Source: NORP233 sp050186825 (lineage in GTDB: Bacteria > Planctomycetota > J058). Taken from it: a stretch of DNA of 64,000 bases. The position numbers and the translations under genes were made by a program. The stretch lies in NCBI GenBank assembly GCA_050186825.1, contig JBFWYD010000015.1, positions 62,001-126,000 on the forward strand, read 5' to 3'. Numbering within the stretch: position 1 is the stretch's first letter; every line of letters begins with the position of its first letter. Of this stretch, positions 21,758-30,720 are shown piece by piece. The notes under the pieces were generated by a model that worked only from the letters and a program-made list of their open reading frames with translations, was not told the DNA's origin and made no database searches.

Positions 21758-23514
21758 GCCCTCGGACGCCCGCGCCGGCGCGCCGCTGCTTCGATCTCCG
21801 CGCCTTCCCCTCGCTCGGCCACGCGCTCGACGAGGCCAGCTTTCGCTGCCGCAGCAACCCCTTCTTGATCGAGACCGACCGGGGCGAGGTGGTCAGCGAG
21901 CTCGACTTCCGCGCGCTTCGCGCCGAGGCCGCGCGCTGCGCCGAGCTGCTGCGCCGCCACGGGGCGGCGCCCGGGGCTCGCCTGGCGCTCCTGCTCGCCA
22001 ACGGGCCCCGCTGGATCGTCGCCGCCTACGCGGGGCTCCTGCTCGGCTGCGTGCTGGTGCCCCTCGACGCGCGCGCCGAGCCGGAGGGCCAGGCCGCCTT
22101 GCTCGCGCACTCTCGCGCGCGCCTGCTCGTGACCGACGGGCCAGTGTGGCGGCGCCTGGCCGCGAAGGTCCCCGCGGGCGCCCTCGACCTGGCCCTCGTC
22201 AACAGGCCTTTGCCCGGCTCCGGGCGCGAGGCGTCCGCGGCCGCGCCCTGCCCCGTCGCGAGCTGGGAGGAGGCGCTCCCCCCAGACGCCCCGCCGCTCG
22301 AGCCCTGCGCCGCGCGCGGGCGGGAGGACCCGGCCGCGATCGTCTACTCCTCGGGCACGAGCGGCCGGCCCAAGGGCTGCGTGCTCTCTCACGAGAGCTA
22401 CCTGAGCCAGCTCGAGACCCTGGCCAACACCTTTCCGCTCGAGGAGGACGACGTCTACCTCTCGGTCCTCCCCAGCAACCACGCCCTCGACTTCATGTGC
22501 GGCTTCCTGGTCCCGCTCCTGTGCGGCGCGCGGGTCGTGCACCTCCGCACGCTCCGCCCCGAGTGGATCGTGCAGGCCCTCGTCGATCAGCGCGTGACCC
22601 ACCTCTCGGCCGTGCCCGCGCTCCTGCTCGCGCTCGAGCGTCGGATCCGCGAGCGCCTCGACGCCCTCGAGCGTCTGCCCGCGGCCGGCCTGCGCGGCTT
22701 CACCAAGCTCAACGCTTGGCTGACCGAGGGCCGCCCGCGCCCGTGGCTGAGCCGAGCCCTGCTCCGCCCCGTCCACCAGGCCCTGGGCGGGCGGCTCAAG
22801 ACCATCTTCGCGGGCGGGGCCCCGGTCCCGGCGGAGGTCGCCCGCCGCCTCTACGAGCTCGGGATCCCGGTGGCGATCGGCTACGGCCTGACCGAGGCCT
22901 GCGCCGTGGTCTCGGTCAACACCCTCGACCCCTTCCGGGCCGACACGGTCGGACCACCTCTGCCCGGCCTCGAGGTGCGGCTCGCGGACCGCGACGCCGC
23001 GGGTCGCGGCGAGGTGCTGGTGCGCGGGGCGAGCGTGTTTCAGGGCTACCTCGACGACGAGGAGCTGACCCGCGAGGCCCTCCGCGACGGCTGGCTGCAC
23101 ACGGGCGACCTGGGCGAGCTCGACGCCACGGGGCACCTGCGCCTGGTCGGACGCAAGAAGCACATGGTCGTCACGGCCGGCGGCAAGAACGTCTACCCCG
23201 AGGACGTCGAGCGCCGCTTCGAGGGCGTCGCCTGCGAGGAGCTGGCCGTGCTCGCCAGCCAGCAGGTCTGGTCTGCGCGGCCGGGCGAGGACGAGGCCCT
23301 GATCCTCGCCCTCCGCCCGCGCGCGGGCGACGCGCCCGACGCGATCCTCGTCGAGCTCGCCGCGCGCAACCGAGCCTTGCCCGCCTACCAGCGGCTCGTG
23401 GGCGCGCTGGTGGTCGAGCGCGCCTTCCCGCGCACGACCTCCCTCAAGCTCAAGCGCGACGACCTCGCGCGCGACCTGGCGGTCCACCCGCGCGACGCCC
23501 TGAGGCCCCTGTGA
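21754..23514 (+). CDS. AMP-dependent acyl-CoA/acyl-ACP synthetase
   Basis: This 586-residue member of the ANL adenylating superfamily has the P-loop YSSGTSGRPKGC (near 198), the A5 motif YGLTEAC, the A7/A8 region GWLHTGDLGELDATGHL, and the hinge GRKKHMVVTAGGKNVYPEDVE. The C-terminal catalytic Lys lies in RTTSLKLKRDDL. It should activate a fatty acid as acyl-AMP and transfer it to CoA or to the coupled ACP. GTGA overlaps on both sides tie it to the ACP before it and the small gene after it. Confidence 0.94.
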   Translation: MSPRTPAPARRCFDLRAFPSLGHALDEASFRCRSNPFLIETDRGEVVSELDFRALRAEAARCAELLRRHGAAPGARLALLLANGPRWIVAAYAGLLLGCVLVPLDARAEPEGQAALLAHSRARLLVTDGPVWRRLAAKVPAGALDLALVNRPLPGSGREASAAAPCPVASWEEALPPDAPPLEPCAARGREDPAAIVYSSGTSGRPKGCVLSHESYLSQLETLANTFPLEEDDVYLSVLPSNHALDFMCGFLVPLLCGARVVHLRTLRPEWIVQALVDQRVTHLSAVPALLLALERRIRERLDALERLPAAGLRGFTKLNAWLTEGRPRPWLSRALLRPVHQALGGRLKTIFAGGAPVPAEVARRLYELGIPVAIGYGLTEACAVVSVNTLDPFRADTVGPPLPGLEVRLADRDAAGRGEVLVRGASVFQGYLDDEELTREALRDGWLHTGDLGELDATGHLRLVGRKKHMVVTAGGKNVYPEDVERRFEGVACEELAVLASQQVWSARPGEDEALILALRPRAGDAPDAILVELAARNRALPAYQRLVGALVVERAFPRTTSLKLKRDDLARDLAVHPRDALRPL

Positions 23515-23930
23515 CCGAGCCCGCGAGCGAGTCCCCGCTGCTGCCCGACGATCCCTTCGAGGCCTTGCGCGCCCTCCCCGACCTCAAGCGGCGCACCTTC
23601 CGCACGCCGGCCGCCGGCAAGGCCGCGCGGCCCTTCTCCGTGCTCTCGATCACGGACGACTCCCTCGAGGTCCGCACCTCCACCGGCGGCCGCGTCACCC
23701 TCCGCGCCGAGGCCTTCCAGGCCGCGGAGAAGGCGGTCGGCGACCTGGGGGCGATCGATCCCGATGGCTGGGTCCCGATCAGCGATCCCACCCTGACCGC
23801 CGTGCTCCAGAGCGAGAACCGCGACAAGGCCTGCGGCTCCTACGTCCTGCCGCTGCTCGAGGCGCTGGGACGCGTCGCCCTCGAGCGGTCCCGTCCGGCT
23901 CGGGTCCGCCTGCCTTCCCCCTCGGCCTGA
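23511..23930 (+). CDS. Orphan protein of the ACP-ligase cassette
   Basis: This 139-residue soluble protein starts at a GTG overlapping the ligase stop (GTGA). The middle has a beta-rich segment (FSVLSITDDSLEVRTSTGGR followed by VTLRAEAF) and a central helix. There are no membrane segments, signal or recognised motif. Tight coupling suggests it works with the ACP and ligase, perhaps as a modifying or binding subunit. The extent is supported by coding bias up to the TGA at 23930. Confidence 0.7.
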   Translation: MTEPASESPLLPDDPFEALRALPDLKRRTFRTPAAGKAARPFSVLSITDDSLEVRTSTGGRVTLRAEAFQAAEKAVGDLGAIDPDGWVPISDPTLTAVLQSENRDKACGSYVLPLLEALGRVALERSRPARVRLPSPSA

Positions 23931-24099
23931 AAAGCACAAGTCCAGGTCGAGAAAGCGGCTCCCCGATCGTTCCGGTTCGTCCCACCGGTTGGTTCCCTTT
24001 TCCGTGTCTCGGAAGACGACCCACGAAAACTGTCTGATTCGGACGGGAAACGAACGGCCCGCCCTTCGCTCATGAGGTCTCTCGCTCAGGAGAGACAGC

Positions 24100-25401
24100 A
24101 TGCAACTTCCGCCCAGGGCCGCGCTTGCGCTCGGCCTCCTCCTCGCCGTGTCCAGCTCAGCCCTAGCAGCCCCGAGCGCCGGCGCCGTGTTGATGGTCGC
24201 CGACAACGAGATCACCGAGCGGATCGGGGTCGCGGCCTACGAGCCCTTCCTGCGCGCCGGCCCCTACGGGTCGGTCGAGGTCATCACGGGCGACTACGAC
24301 GCCAACGAACGCCTCGCCGCCGCGATCCGCAAGCAGGCCGCGCGATACGACGTCGTGGACGTGGTCCTCTCGGTGCACACCACCACCCGCGACCCCGCCC
24401 GGATGCAGGAGCTGATCCCGCCCAAGGCGCGCAAGCTGCGCCTGGTCTACAGCACCGCCTGCTACGGCAACTCGCACGAGCGTCACGCCTGGGAGCGGCT
24501 CGGGGCGCGCACCGTGGTCACCCACATCGGCATCAACAACCCGCTCGTGGCCCTGCCCTACTTCCTCTCGCGCTGGATCAAGGGCGACGCCGTGGGCGAG
24601 ACCGTCCGGGCGGGCTTCCGCGAGGAGGCCCTCGTGGCTCGCTTCGCGATGTCCGTGCCCAGCGTGGGCGAGAACCTCTCCGCGCTCTACGCCGACTCCA
24701 GCGGGCGCCCCGAGTTCCTCGAGGGCAGCCGCCCCGTGATCTCGGGCGACGCCGCCCTGCGGATCACCTCCGGCCTCTCCTACCGCCCCGACGTCCCGCG
24801 CCACCTCGGCTACGACCGCGACAGCGGCGCGTCGCTCGGGCTCGCGCTCCGCGCCATGGCCGGCCGCTACGAGCTGCGCGGCGACGGCCTGGCCGACGCC
24901 CTCGCCGCCATGCGCCTCCCGGCCCTCCCCGGGGTCACCCCCGACGTGCTGCGCCGGATCGCGGTCGAGCGCGTGGGCAGCGCCAAGGCCGTCCGCGCGG
25001 GCAAGCTCGTGGTCGAGCTGGCGCGCAAGCAGGAGCTCCCGCTCGAGCAGGGCTTCAAGCTCAAGGTCTCGAAGGAGGTCACCGTCCGCGCCGGCCGCTT
25101 CGACCCGGAGCGCCGCGAGGCCAAGCTCAGCGTGAGCGGCCTGTGGGTCGCGAAGGGGATCCTGCGCTACCGCGTGACCAGCATGACCGTGCTCCCGGCC
25201 AAGGACGGCCAGGGCTACCGGGTGAAGTTCGGGGGCGGCGCCTGGGGGATCATCCCCTTCTGGTATTCGCTCCCGATCGGCGGCACGACGCCCGAGGCGC
25301 TGCCGGCCAACATGGAGCCGCTCCGCGGCGCGCCCTTCGGCGACCCCAAGGGCCTGGACGAGGGCGTGGTGCTGAGCGGGATCACCGCCAAGATCCCCTG
25401 A
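24100..25401 (+). CDS. Secreted protein with caspase-like His/Cys signature
   Basis: This 433-residue exported protein has a clean signal peptide (residues 1-23, ending SSSALAA) and AGGAGAG before the ATG. Residues 28-175 read like a clan CD cysteine peptidase core. A strand ends in His93 (DVVLSVHTTT), followed by LRLVYSTACYG with Cys121, then GARTVVTHIGINN and a segment resembling the insertion helix (FLSRWIKGDAVGETVRAGF). The C-terminal half (about 250-433) is beta-rich and unrecognised. The peptidase idea rests on motif order only. It is monocistronic as far as can be seen. Confidence 0.72.
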   Translation: MQLPPRAALALGLLLAVSSSALAAPSAGAVLMVADNEITERIGVAAYEPFLRAGPYGSVEVITGDYDANERLAAAIRKQAARYDVVDVVLSVHTTTRDPARMQELIPPKARKLRLVYSTACYGNSHERHAWERLGARTVVTHIGINNPLVALPYFLSRWIKGDAVGETVRAGFREEALVARFAMSVPSVGENLSALYADSSGRPEFLEGSRPVISGDAALRITSGLSYRPDVPRHLGYDRDSGASLGLALRAMAGRYELRGDGLADALAAMRLPALPGVTPDVLRRIAVERVGSAKAVRAGKLVVELARKQELPLEQGFKLKVSKEVTVRAGRFDPERREAKLSVSGLWVAKGILRYRVTSMTVLPAKDGQGYRVKFGGGAWGIIPFWYSLPIGGTTPEALPANMEPLRGAPFGDPKGLDEGVVLSGITAKIP

Positions 25402-25744
25402 GCCGAGCTGCGGATGCCGAGCGTTCGCTGGCGCGGAGGTCGAGCTGCGCTCGACCACTCCGCTTGCGTCGACCTGCTGCCGCCCGGGCGCTGCGCGCCC
25501 GAGCGGCAGCAGGACGTTCACGCGGGGGCGGGAGCTGGGGCGAGGGCGCCAGGGAGTGAACGCTCGGCCTCCTTGCTCGGCTCAATAGGCGGAGCGCGGG
25601 TCGCTTCGAGCAAGCGGGGCTGCGGGACCGCGGAGGGCGATCGCGTGTCCACCCGCTCTCGGAGCTGACGCCCGACGTTCAGCGCCAATGCGCGTTGAAG
25701 AATAGAGCTCCCCTGGCCCCTGGTCGTCGTTTCGGGGGCTCGGC
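25402..25744. repeat. Intergenic palindromic element (nested hairpins)
   Basis: The 343-base gap between convergent genes has no gene. It holds nested inverted repeats. The outer arms are CCGAGCGTTCGCT (25417-25429) and AGTGAACGCTCGG (25555-25567). Inside are a hairpin at 25433-25463 (GGTCGAGC/GCTCGACC plus GCGGA/TCCGC) and a near-perfect 18-bp hairpin at 25473-25513 (CCTGCTGCCG.../...CGGCAGCAGG, 5-base loop). It could act as a bidirectional terminator for the two convergent genes or be a REP-like element. Confidence 0.65.
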
Positions 25745-27211
25745 TCAGCGCGGCTGGTCGTCGCCGAGCAGCTGCTCCTCGAGCTCCTCGAAGTGGTCCT
25801 CGTCCCGCTCGAAGCCCTGGAGCGCGGTCGAGAGCGCCCCGCCGATCCGGCGCCGGAGCGAGGCCCGCTCCATGCGCTGCTCCTTGAGGATGTAGGCCCG
25901 CTCGCGCACGGTCGAGGACTTGGTCACCAACCGGAAGATCTCGGTCCGCGCGATCAGCGTCAGCCCGCCGCGGCGCAGCCGATCGTTGATCGTCACGTAG
26001 TTCTCGGCGCAGTACTTCAGCGTCTGGTAGTAGCCCTCGAACAGGCCTTCCTTCATCTTGTCGACGCGGAGCATGTTGTAGAAGAAGTCGTCGGGGCGCG
26101 ACTCGAGGTGGATGGTGCGCTCCTTGACCTCTGCCTCCATGTAGGCCTCGACGGCCTTCAGGCGCGAGTAGATCAGCTTGCGGTAGAGCTGCTCCATGTT
26201 GTCGAGCACGTTCTCGAGCGGGCCGGTGTAGGGCACGATCGGGTTGACCGTGACCACGCAGTCGATCGGGAGCTCCTTGAGGATCTTGCGCCGCCCGATC
26301 GTCTTGCCGATCGCGCCGTCGACCAGGTCGTAGACCTTGCCGCCGCGGGCGGGGTCCTTGTAGCTGTAGGGGATCGTGATCCCCGGGATCGAGCAGCTGG
26401 CGCGGATCGCGTGGCTGATCGGGAGGTGGTCGTAGGGGGGCATCCCGAAGTAGATCGTGGTGCTCTTGTCGGCCGGGTTCGAGAGCGTCTGCGCCGCGTT
26501 GAAGCGCTCGGCGATGATGAACAGGTGCCGGCCAGACTCCCGCACGGTGTCGAAGCTGTTGGCCAGCCCGTAGCGCGCGCTGAGCTCCTCGATGTAGCGG
26601 ACCAGCCCGTCCCCCGAGAACAGGCCGCGGGGGAGGATGTCGTGGAAGGCCGTCAGCAGCTCGCAGGCCAGGCGCGAGTAGCGGCGAATGTAGGGGAGCG
26701 TGGCGCGGCCGCGGCGGATCGCGTTGGGGCTGAGGCGCTCCGGCCCGCGGCGCAGGTCGTGCGCGACCAGCTTGGCGATCCGGAAGGGCACCAGCGGCAG
26801 GTGGCGCAGCCCGCGCAGGTACTCCTGCCAGTCGGGCGTGAAGTAGTAGGTCACGGGGAAGGTCAGGCACTCGCGGATCAGCTCGACCAGCGGGATCCCC
26901 GAGACCAGGCCCGTGGCGAGCAGGCTCCCGCCCGAGATCCCGACCGCGACCTTGAAGTACTGCGAGACGTGGTCGGCGCGCCCGCTGCGGACCTGCGCCG
27001 GCATGCGGTCGTAGACCTCGTCCAGGCGCGGCTCGAGCTCGCGCAAGGGGACGCCGGCCTCCGCCATGTAATCGAAGAAGGACTTCTTGAGCTCGTTTCG
27101 GCGGTCCGGGTCGCGCACGATCTGGTCGAAGCCGACCAGGTGCCCCAGGGCCTTGGCGGTGCCCACGAGGCCACCACCGCCGAAGCAGATCGCGTTCAGG
27201 TGCGAGCCCAC
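25745..27211 (-). CDS. Patatin-like phospholipase
   Basis: This 488-residue cytoplasmic hydrolase of the patatin family cleaves acyl esters of lipids. The oxyanion-hole glycines GGGGLVG lie at 11-17, the nucleophile Ser93 is in VGISGGSLL (a GxSGG form), and the catalytic Asp298 is in LVDGAIG. The start is set at GTG 27211 because GAGGAG lies six bases upstream; an earlier in-frame start at 27244 has no such site. Length is at the upper end for bacterial patatins because of insertions between the Ser and Asp blocks and a charged C-terminal tail. It precedes no obvious partner. Confidence 0.9.
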   Translation of the reverse strand: MGSHLNAICFGGGGLVGTAKALGHLVGFDQIVRDPDRRNELKKSFFDYMAEAGVPLRELEPRLDEVYDRMPAQVRSGRADHVSQYFKVAVGISGGSLLATGLVSGIPLVELIRECLTFPVTYYFTPDWQEYLRGLRHLPLVPFRIAKLVAHDLRRGPERLSPNAIRRGRATLPYIRRYSRLACELLTAFHDILPRGLFSGDGLVRYIEELSARYGLANSFDTVRESGRHLFIIAERFNAAQTLSNPADKSTTIYFGMPPYDHLPISHAIRASCSIPGITIPYSYKDPARGGKVYDLVDGAIGKTIGRRKILKELPIDCVVTVNPIVPYTGPLENVLDNMEQLYRKLIYSRLKAVEAYMEAEVKERTIHLESRPDDFFYNMLRVDKMKEGLFEGYYQTLKYCAENYVTINDRLRRGGLTLIARTEIFRLVTKSSTVRERAYILKEQRMERASLRRRIGGALSTALQGFERDEDHFEELEEQLLGDDQPR

Positions 27212-27284
27212 GACGATCTCCTCTCGTACAACACGACGCGTCACGCAGGGTAGCAGCCCGGCCCGACCGGCAGAAGGGCGAAGG

Positions 27285-28835
27285 TCAGCCGGGGCGCGCC
27301 AGCCACAGGGCCAGGAGGGCCCCCCCGAAGGCGAGCAGGAACAGCGCCAGCAGGCCGACCGCCGACAGGACCCAGGCAGGGAGCGCCTGGGCGGGCCGGT
27401 CTCGGGCGGGCCGGTCTCGGGCGGGCCGGTCTCGGGCGGGCCGGTCTCGGGCGAGTCGGGGCGGGCTCGCGCCCGGCGCCGGGGCGCGCCCCTCGAGCGC
27501 GTCCGCCGCCGCGGCCAGCTCGGCGGCCAGGGCCCGCGCGTCCGGGCGGTCCTCCGGCTCCTTGGCGAGCGCCCGCAGGCAGGCGCGCTCGAGCGCCGCG
27601 GGCACGCCCGGGGCGCGCTTGCGCAGGGGCGGCGGCGGCTCGTTGCACACCGCCTCGGCGAGCAGGATCGCGTTCGGGGCGCTGAAGGGCGGGGCCCCGC
27701 ACAGGGCCTCGTAGAGCAGCGCGCCCAGCGAGTAGACGTCGGCCCGCGCGTCGACGTGCTTGGCCGAGCTGAACTGCTCGGGCGCCATGTAGGCGGGGGT
27801 CCCCAGGCCGGCGTTCGACTGGGTCAGGCTCTGCGCGCCGGCCGCGTCGCGCGCCAGGCCGAAGTCGGTGATCCGCGGCTGGCCCGCCGCGTCGAGGAGC
27901 ACGTTCGCCGGCTTGAGGTCGCGATGCAGCACGCCCTGGTCGTGGACCGCGGCCAGGGCGTCTGCGATCCGCTGCCCGAGCCGGGCCGCCGCCAGCGGGC
28001 TGAGGGGGCCGCCGCGCAGCCGCTCCGCCAGGCTCTGGCCCTCGACGAGGTCCATGGCGTAGTAGAGGTGGCTGCCGTGCTCGCCCACGTCGAACACCCG
28101 CACCACGCCCGGGTGCGAGATCCGGCTCATGACCTGCGCCTCGCGCAGGAAGCGCGCGACGGTCTCCTCGCCGAAGGCGCTCGCGTGCTCCAGCACCTTG
28201 AGCGCGGTCGGCCGCTGCGGCCCTTCTGCTCGCTCGACGCGATAGACGACGCCCCACGCCCCGCGCCCCAGCTCACGCACGAGCCGGTAGGGCCCGATCC
28301 GCCGCTCGGCGGCCGGGAGCCGCCCGCTCGGGCTCGCCGCGGCGGCCAGGCGGGCCGATGGCGTGGCCTGCTCGGTGACCTTGGCCCAGGGATCGCCGCT
28401 GGGGGGCGGCGGGAAGCGGCCGCTCGCCGGCGGCTGCGCGGGGAAGCGCCCGGTCCCAGGTGAAGTCCCAGGTGAAGTCCCAGGTGAAGTCCCAGGTGAA
28501 GTCCCGGGGAGCGGAGGGAAGCCGCTCGCCGGGGGCGCGGCGCGGCGGCTGGAGGGTCGTCCCCGGGCGGAGGTGTCGCGGTCGGTCGCCTCGTTTGGAT
28601 CCGCGGGGAGCGCGGCGCGGCGGCTGGAGGGTCGTCCCCGGGCGGAGGTGTCGCGGTCGGTCGCCTCGTTTGGATCCGCGGGGAGCGCGGCGCGGCGGCT
28701 GGAGGGTCGTCCCCGGGCGGTGGTGTCGCGGTCGGTCGCCTCGTTTGGATCCGCGCCACCGCCTCGCCGGGCGCGCAGGTCCACGGTCTGGTGGTGAGGG
28801 CGGGGCTCGGGCGGAGGCGGCTCGTCGCTGGCCAC
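27285..28835 (-). CDS. Membrane-anchored Ser/Thr protein kinase with repeat-rich N-terminus
   Basis: This 516-residue Hanks-type kinase has its domain at about 180-440: glycine loop GRGAWGVVY (190-198), Lys213, HRDLKPAN (304-311), and DFG (324-326). The N-terminal 175 residues are disordered and repetitive: three 25-residue repeats (core DPNEATDRDTSARGRP), then tandem PGTS units. After the kinase come four ARDRP units and one C-terminal helix (about 488-512) placed as a tail anchor. There is no extracellular sensor, so input probably comes through the N-terminal region, which is rich in potential phospho-Thr/Ser sites. The FHA protein at 30721-31449 is a possible target. Confidence 0.93.
   Translation of the reverse strand: MASDEPPPPEPRPHHQTVDLRARRGGGADPNEATDRDTTARGRPSSRRAALPADPNEATDRDTSARGRPSSRRAALPADPNEATDRDTSARGRPSSRRAAPPASGFPPLPGTSPGTSPGTSPGTSPGTGRFPAQPPASGRFPPPPSGDPWAKVTEQATPSARLAAAASPSGRLPAAERRIGPYRLVRELGRGAWGVVYRVERAEGPQRPTALKVLEHASAFGEETVARFLREAQVMSRISHPGVVRVFDVGEHGSHLYYAMDLVEGQSLAERLRGGPLSPLAAARLGQRIADALAAVHDQGVLHRDLKPANVLLDAAGQPRITDFGLARDAAGAQSLTQSNAGLGTPAYMAPEQFSSAKHVDARADVYSLGALLYEALCGAPPFSAPNAILLAEAVCNEPPPPLRKRAPGVPAALERACLRALAKEPEDRPDARALAAELAAAADALEGRAPAPGASPPRLARDRPARDRPARDRPARDRPAQALPAWVLSAVGLLALFLLAFGGALLALWLARPG
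28452..28512 (-). repeat. 12-bp tandem repeats in kinase gene
   Basis: The unit AGGTGAAGTCCC is repeated four times in a row and encodes PGTS on the minus strand. A separate 15-bp array (GGTCTCGGGCGGGCC, about four copies, 27396-27455) encodes the ARDRP repeats at the other end of the same gene. Confidence 0.8.
28549..28773 (-). repeat. Three 75-bp in-frame tandem repeats in kinase gene
   Basis: The segment CTGGAGGGTCGTCCCCGGGC recurs at 28549, 28624 and 28699, a period of exactly 75 bases (25 codons). The copies are almost identical, differing at a few positions (for example GAGGTG versus GTGGTG). In-frame periodicity and high identity indicate recent expansion. Confidence 0.85.
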
Positions 28836-28869
28836 GCCCCGAGCCTATCCAGCCCGGTCCGCGCGGGCG

Positions 28870-30648
28870 TCAGCCAGCGTGATGCCGCTTCCGCGCGCGG
28901 GGGCGCGGCGCGGGCGCGGGCGCGGGCGCGAGGCGGAGGAAGTCGCGCTCGAAGGCCTCGAGCGACAGGGTGTTCACCACGTCCTCGGCCGTGGCCCAGC
29001 CGCGCCGCGCCTCGAGCACGCCGTAGCGCGCGGCGTGGTCCATGGCGCCGGGCTCGTGGGCGTCGGGGTTCAGGCACAGCCGCACGCCGCGGGCGCGGAT
29101 CCGCCGCACGTGCACCCAGTCCGCGTCGAGTCGCCGCGGGCTGCCGTTGACCTCGACCGCCACGCCGTGCTCCGCGCACACGTCGAGCAGCGGCTCCCAG
29201 TCGAACTCGCTCCCCTCGCGCTTGAGCAGCTTGCGCCCGAGCGGGTGCCCCCACACCCGCACCGCAGGGTGCGCCAGCGCGCGCGCCAGGCGCTTGGTCA
29301 TCTTCTGGCGCTCCATGCCCAGCTCCATGTGGATGCTGGCGATCACGAAGTCGAGCCGCTCCAGGCAGGCGTCGGTCAGGTCCAGCGCCCCGTTCGAGAG
29401 GATGTCCACCTCGCAGCCGTGCAGGACGCGGAGCTGGGGGAAGGCCTCGCGCGCCGCGGCGACCTCCTCCTTCTGGCGCTCGAGCCGCTCCACGCTCAGC
29501 CCGTTGGCGTAGCCCGCGGCCTCGCTGTGGTCGGAGATCCCCACGTAGTCGTAGCCCAGCGCGGCCGCGGCCGCGACCACCTCGGCCACGCTCCCGCTCC
29601 CGTCCGACCAGGTGGTGTGCACGTGCAGCACCCCGCGCAGGTCGCCGGCCTCGACCAGGCGCGGCAGCCGCCCCTCCTGGGCCGCGAGCAGCTCGCCCGT
29701 GTTCTCGCGCAGCTCCGGGGGGACGTAGTCCAGCCCGAGCAGGCGGTGCAGCGCGGGCTCGTCCGCGACCTCGGGCGGCGGGGAGCCGTCGAGGGGGCGC
29801 AGGTCGTACTCGTTCAAGGAGTAGCCCTGGTCCAGCGCCAGGCCGCGGAGCGCGACGTTGAACTCCTTGCTCCCCGTGAAGTAGGCCAGCGCGCAGGCGA
29901 AGGAGCGCGGGGCGACCACGCGCACGTCGACCTGGAGCCCGTCCTTGAGCCGGACGCTGGTCTTGGTCTCCCCGCTGCCGATCACGGCGTCGACCTCGGG
30001 GTCCTCGCGCACGGCCTGCATCACCGGCGCGGCGTCCGCGCTCGCGACCAGGAGGTCCACGTCCTTGACCGTCTCGCGCCCGCGCCGGAGCGAGCCCGCG
30101 ACCTCGACCTGCTCCACGCCCGGGAGCGCGCCCAGCGCGGCGCGCAGCCGCTCGGCGTGCGGCAGGGCCTCGGACCGCAGCCGTCGGCCCCGGGTCAGGG
30201 CCAGGTGCGCGATCCCGTCCAGGATCTTGTCCTGGCTCTTCTGGCCGAAGCCCTTGAGCTCGGCCACTTGCCCCTCGCGGCAGGCGGCCTCGAGCCCGGC
30301 CAGCGACTCGACCCCCAGCTGCTCCCAGAGCAGCTTGGTCTTCTTGGGCCCCATGCCCGGGACCGCGAGCACCTCGAACAGCCCGGCCGGGATCCCCTCG
30401 CGCAGCTCGTTGAGGTAGCTCAGCTCGCCCTCGGCCACGAGCTCCTCGAGCTTGGCCAGGATGCTCTTGCCGATCCCGGGCACCTTCCCCAGGCGCCCCT
30501 CGGCGATCAGCAGCGCGACCTCCTCCTGGAGGCTCGAGACGGCCCGCGCCGCGTTCTCGTAGGCGCGCACCTTGAAGGGGTTCTCCCCCTTGAGCTCGAG
30601 GAGCTGGGCGATCTCGCTGAGGGCGGCCTCGATCTCGCGGTTCTGCAC
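28870..30648 (-). CDS. polX: DNA polymerase X family protein with PHP domain
   Basis: This 592-residue bacterial PolX is a gap-filling repair polymerase. It has an N-terminal HhH-type 8-kDa domain (VPGIGKSILAKLEEL), a second HhH (VPGMGPKKTKLLWEQ), and the polymerase palm with GSLRRG (185-190) and catalytic Asp196, Asp198 and Asp241. The C-terminal PHP exonuclease domain (about 338-575) has all metal motifs: HVHTTWSDGS (342 onward), SDHSE, HGCEVDIL, SIHMELG, WGHPLGR and NPDAH. The start is a GTG with GGAGGAG six bases upstream. The tail is Pro/Arg/Ala-rich. Confidence 0.96.
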   Translation of the reverse strand: MQNREIEAALSEIAQLLELKGENPFKVRAYENAARAVSSLQEEVALLIAEGRLGKVPGIGKSILAKLEELVAEGELSYLNELREGIPAGLFEVLAVPGMGPKKTKLLWEQLGVESLAGLEAACREGQVAELKGFGQKSQDKILDGIAHLALTRGRRLRSEALPHAERLRAALGALPGVEQVEVAGSLRRGRETVKDVDLLVASADAAPVMQAVREDPEVDAVIGSGETKTSVRLKDGLQVDVRVVAPRSFACALAYFTGSKEFNVALRGLALDQGYSLNEYDLRPLDGSPPPEVADEPALHRLLGLDYVPPELRENTGELLAAQEGRLPRLVEAGDLRGVLHVHTTWSDGSGSVAEVVAAAAALGYDYVGISDHSEAAGYANGLSVERLERQKEEVAAAREAFPQLRVLHGCEVDILSNGALDLTDACLERLDFVIASIHMELGMERQKMTKRLARALAHPAVRVWGHPLGRKLLKREGSEFDWEPLLDVCAEHGVAVEVNGSPRRLDADWVHVRRIRARGVRLCLNPDAHEPGAMDHAARYGVLEARRGWATAEDVVNTLSLEAFERDFLRLAPAPAPAPRPRARKRHHAG

Positions 30649-30720
30649 GGCAAGCTCCTCCGGCGATCGTCGCTCGGGCGCGGGCGCGAGAGAAGGCTAG
30701 GGGCCCGGCTGGGGGACCCG

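Noticed and set aside
27376..27455. Integration or attachment site suggested by GGTCTCGGGCGGGCC repeats
   Set aside because: The 15-bp units are in frame and encode ARDRP repeats in the kinase juxtamembrane region.
28549..28773. CRISPR-like array
   Set aside because: The 75-bp period is contiguous and in frame, without unique spacers; it encodes 25-residue protein repeats.
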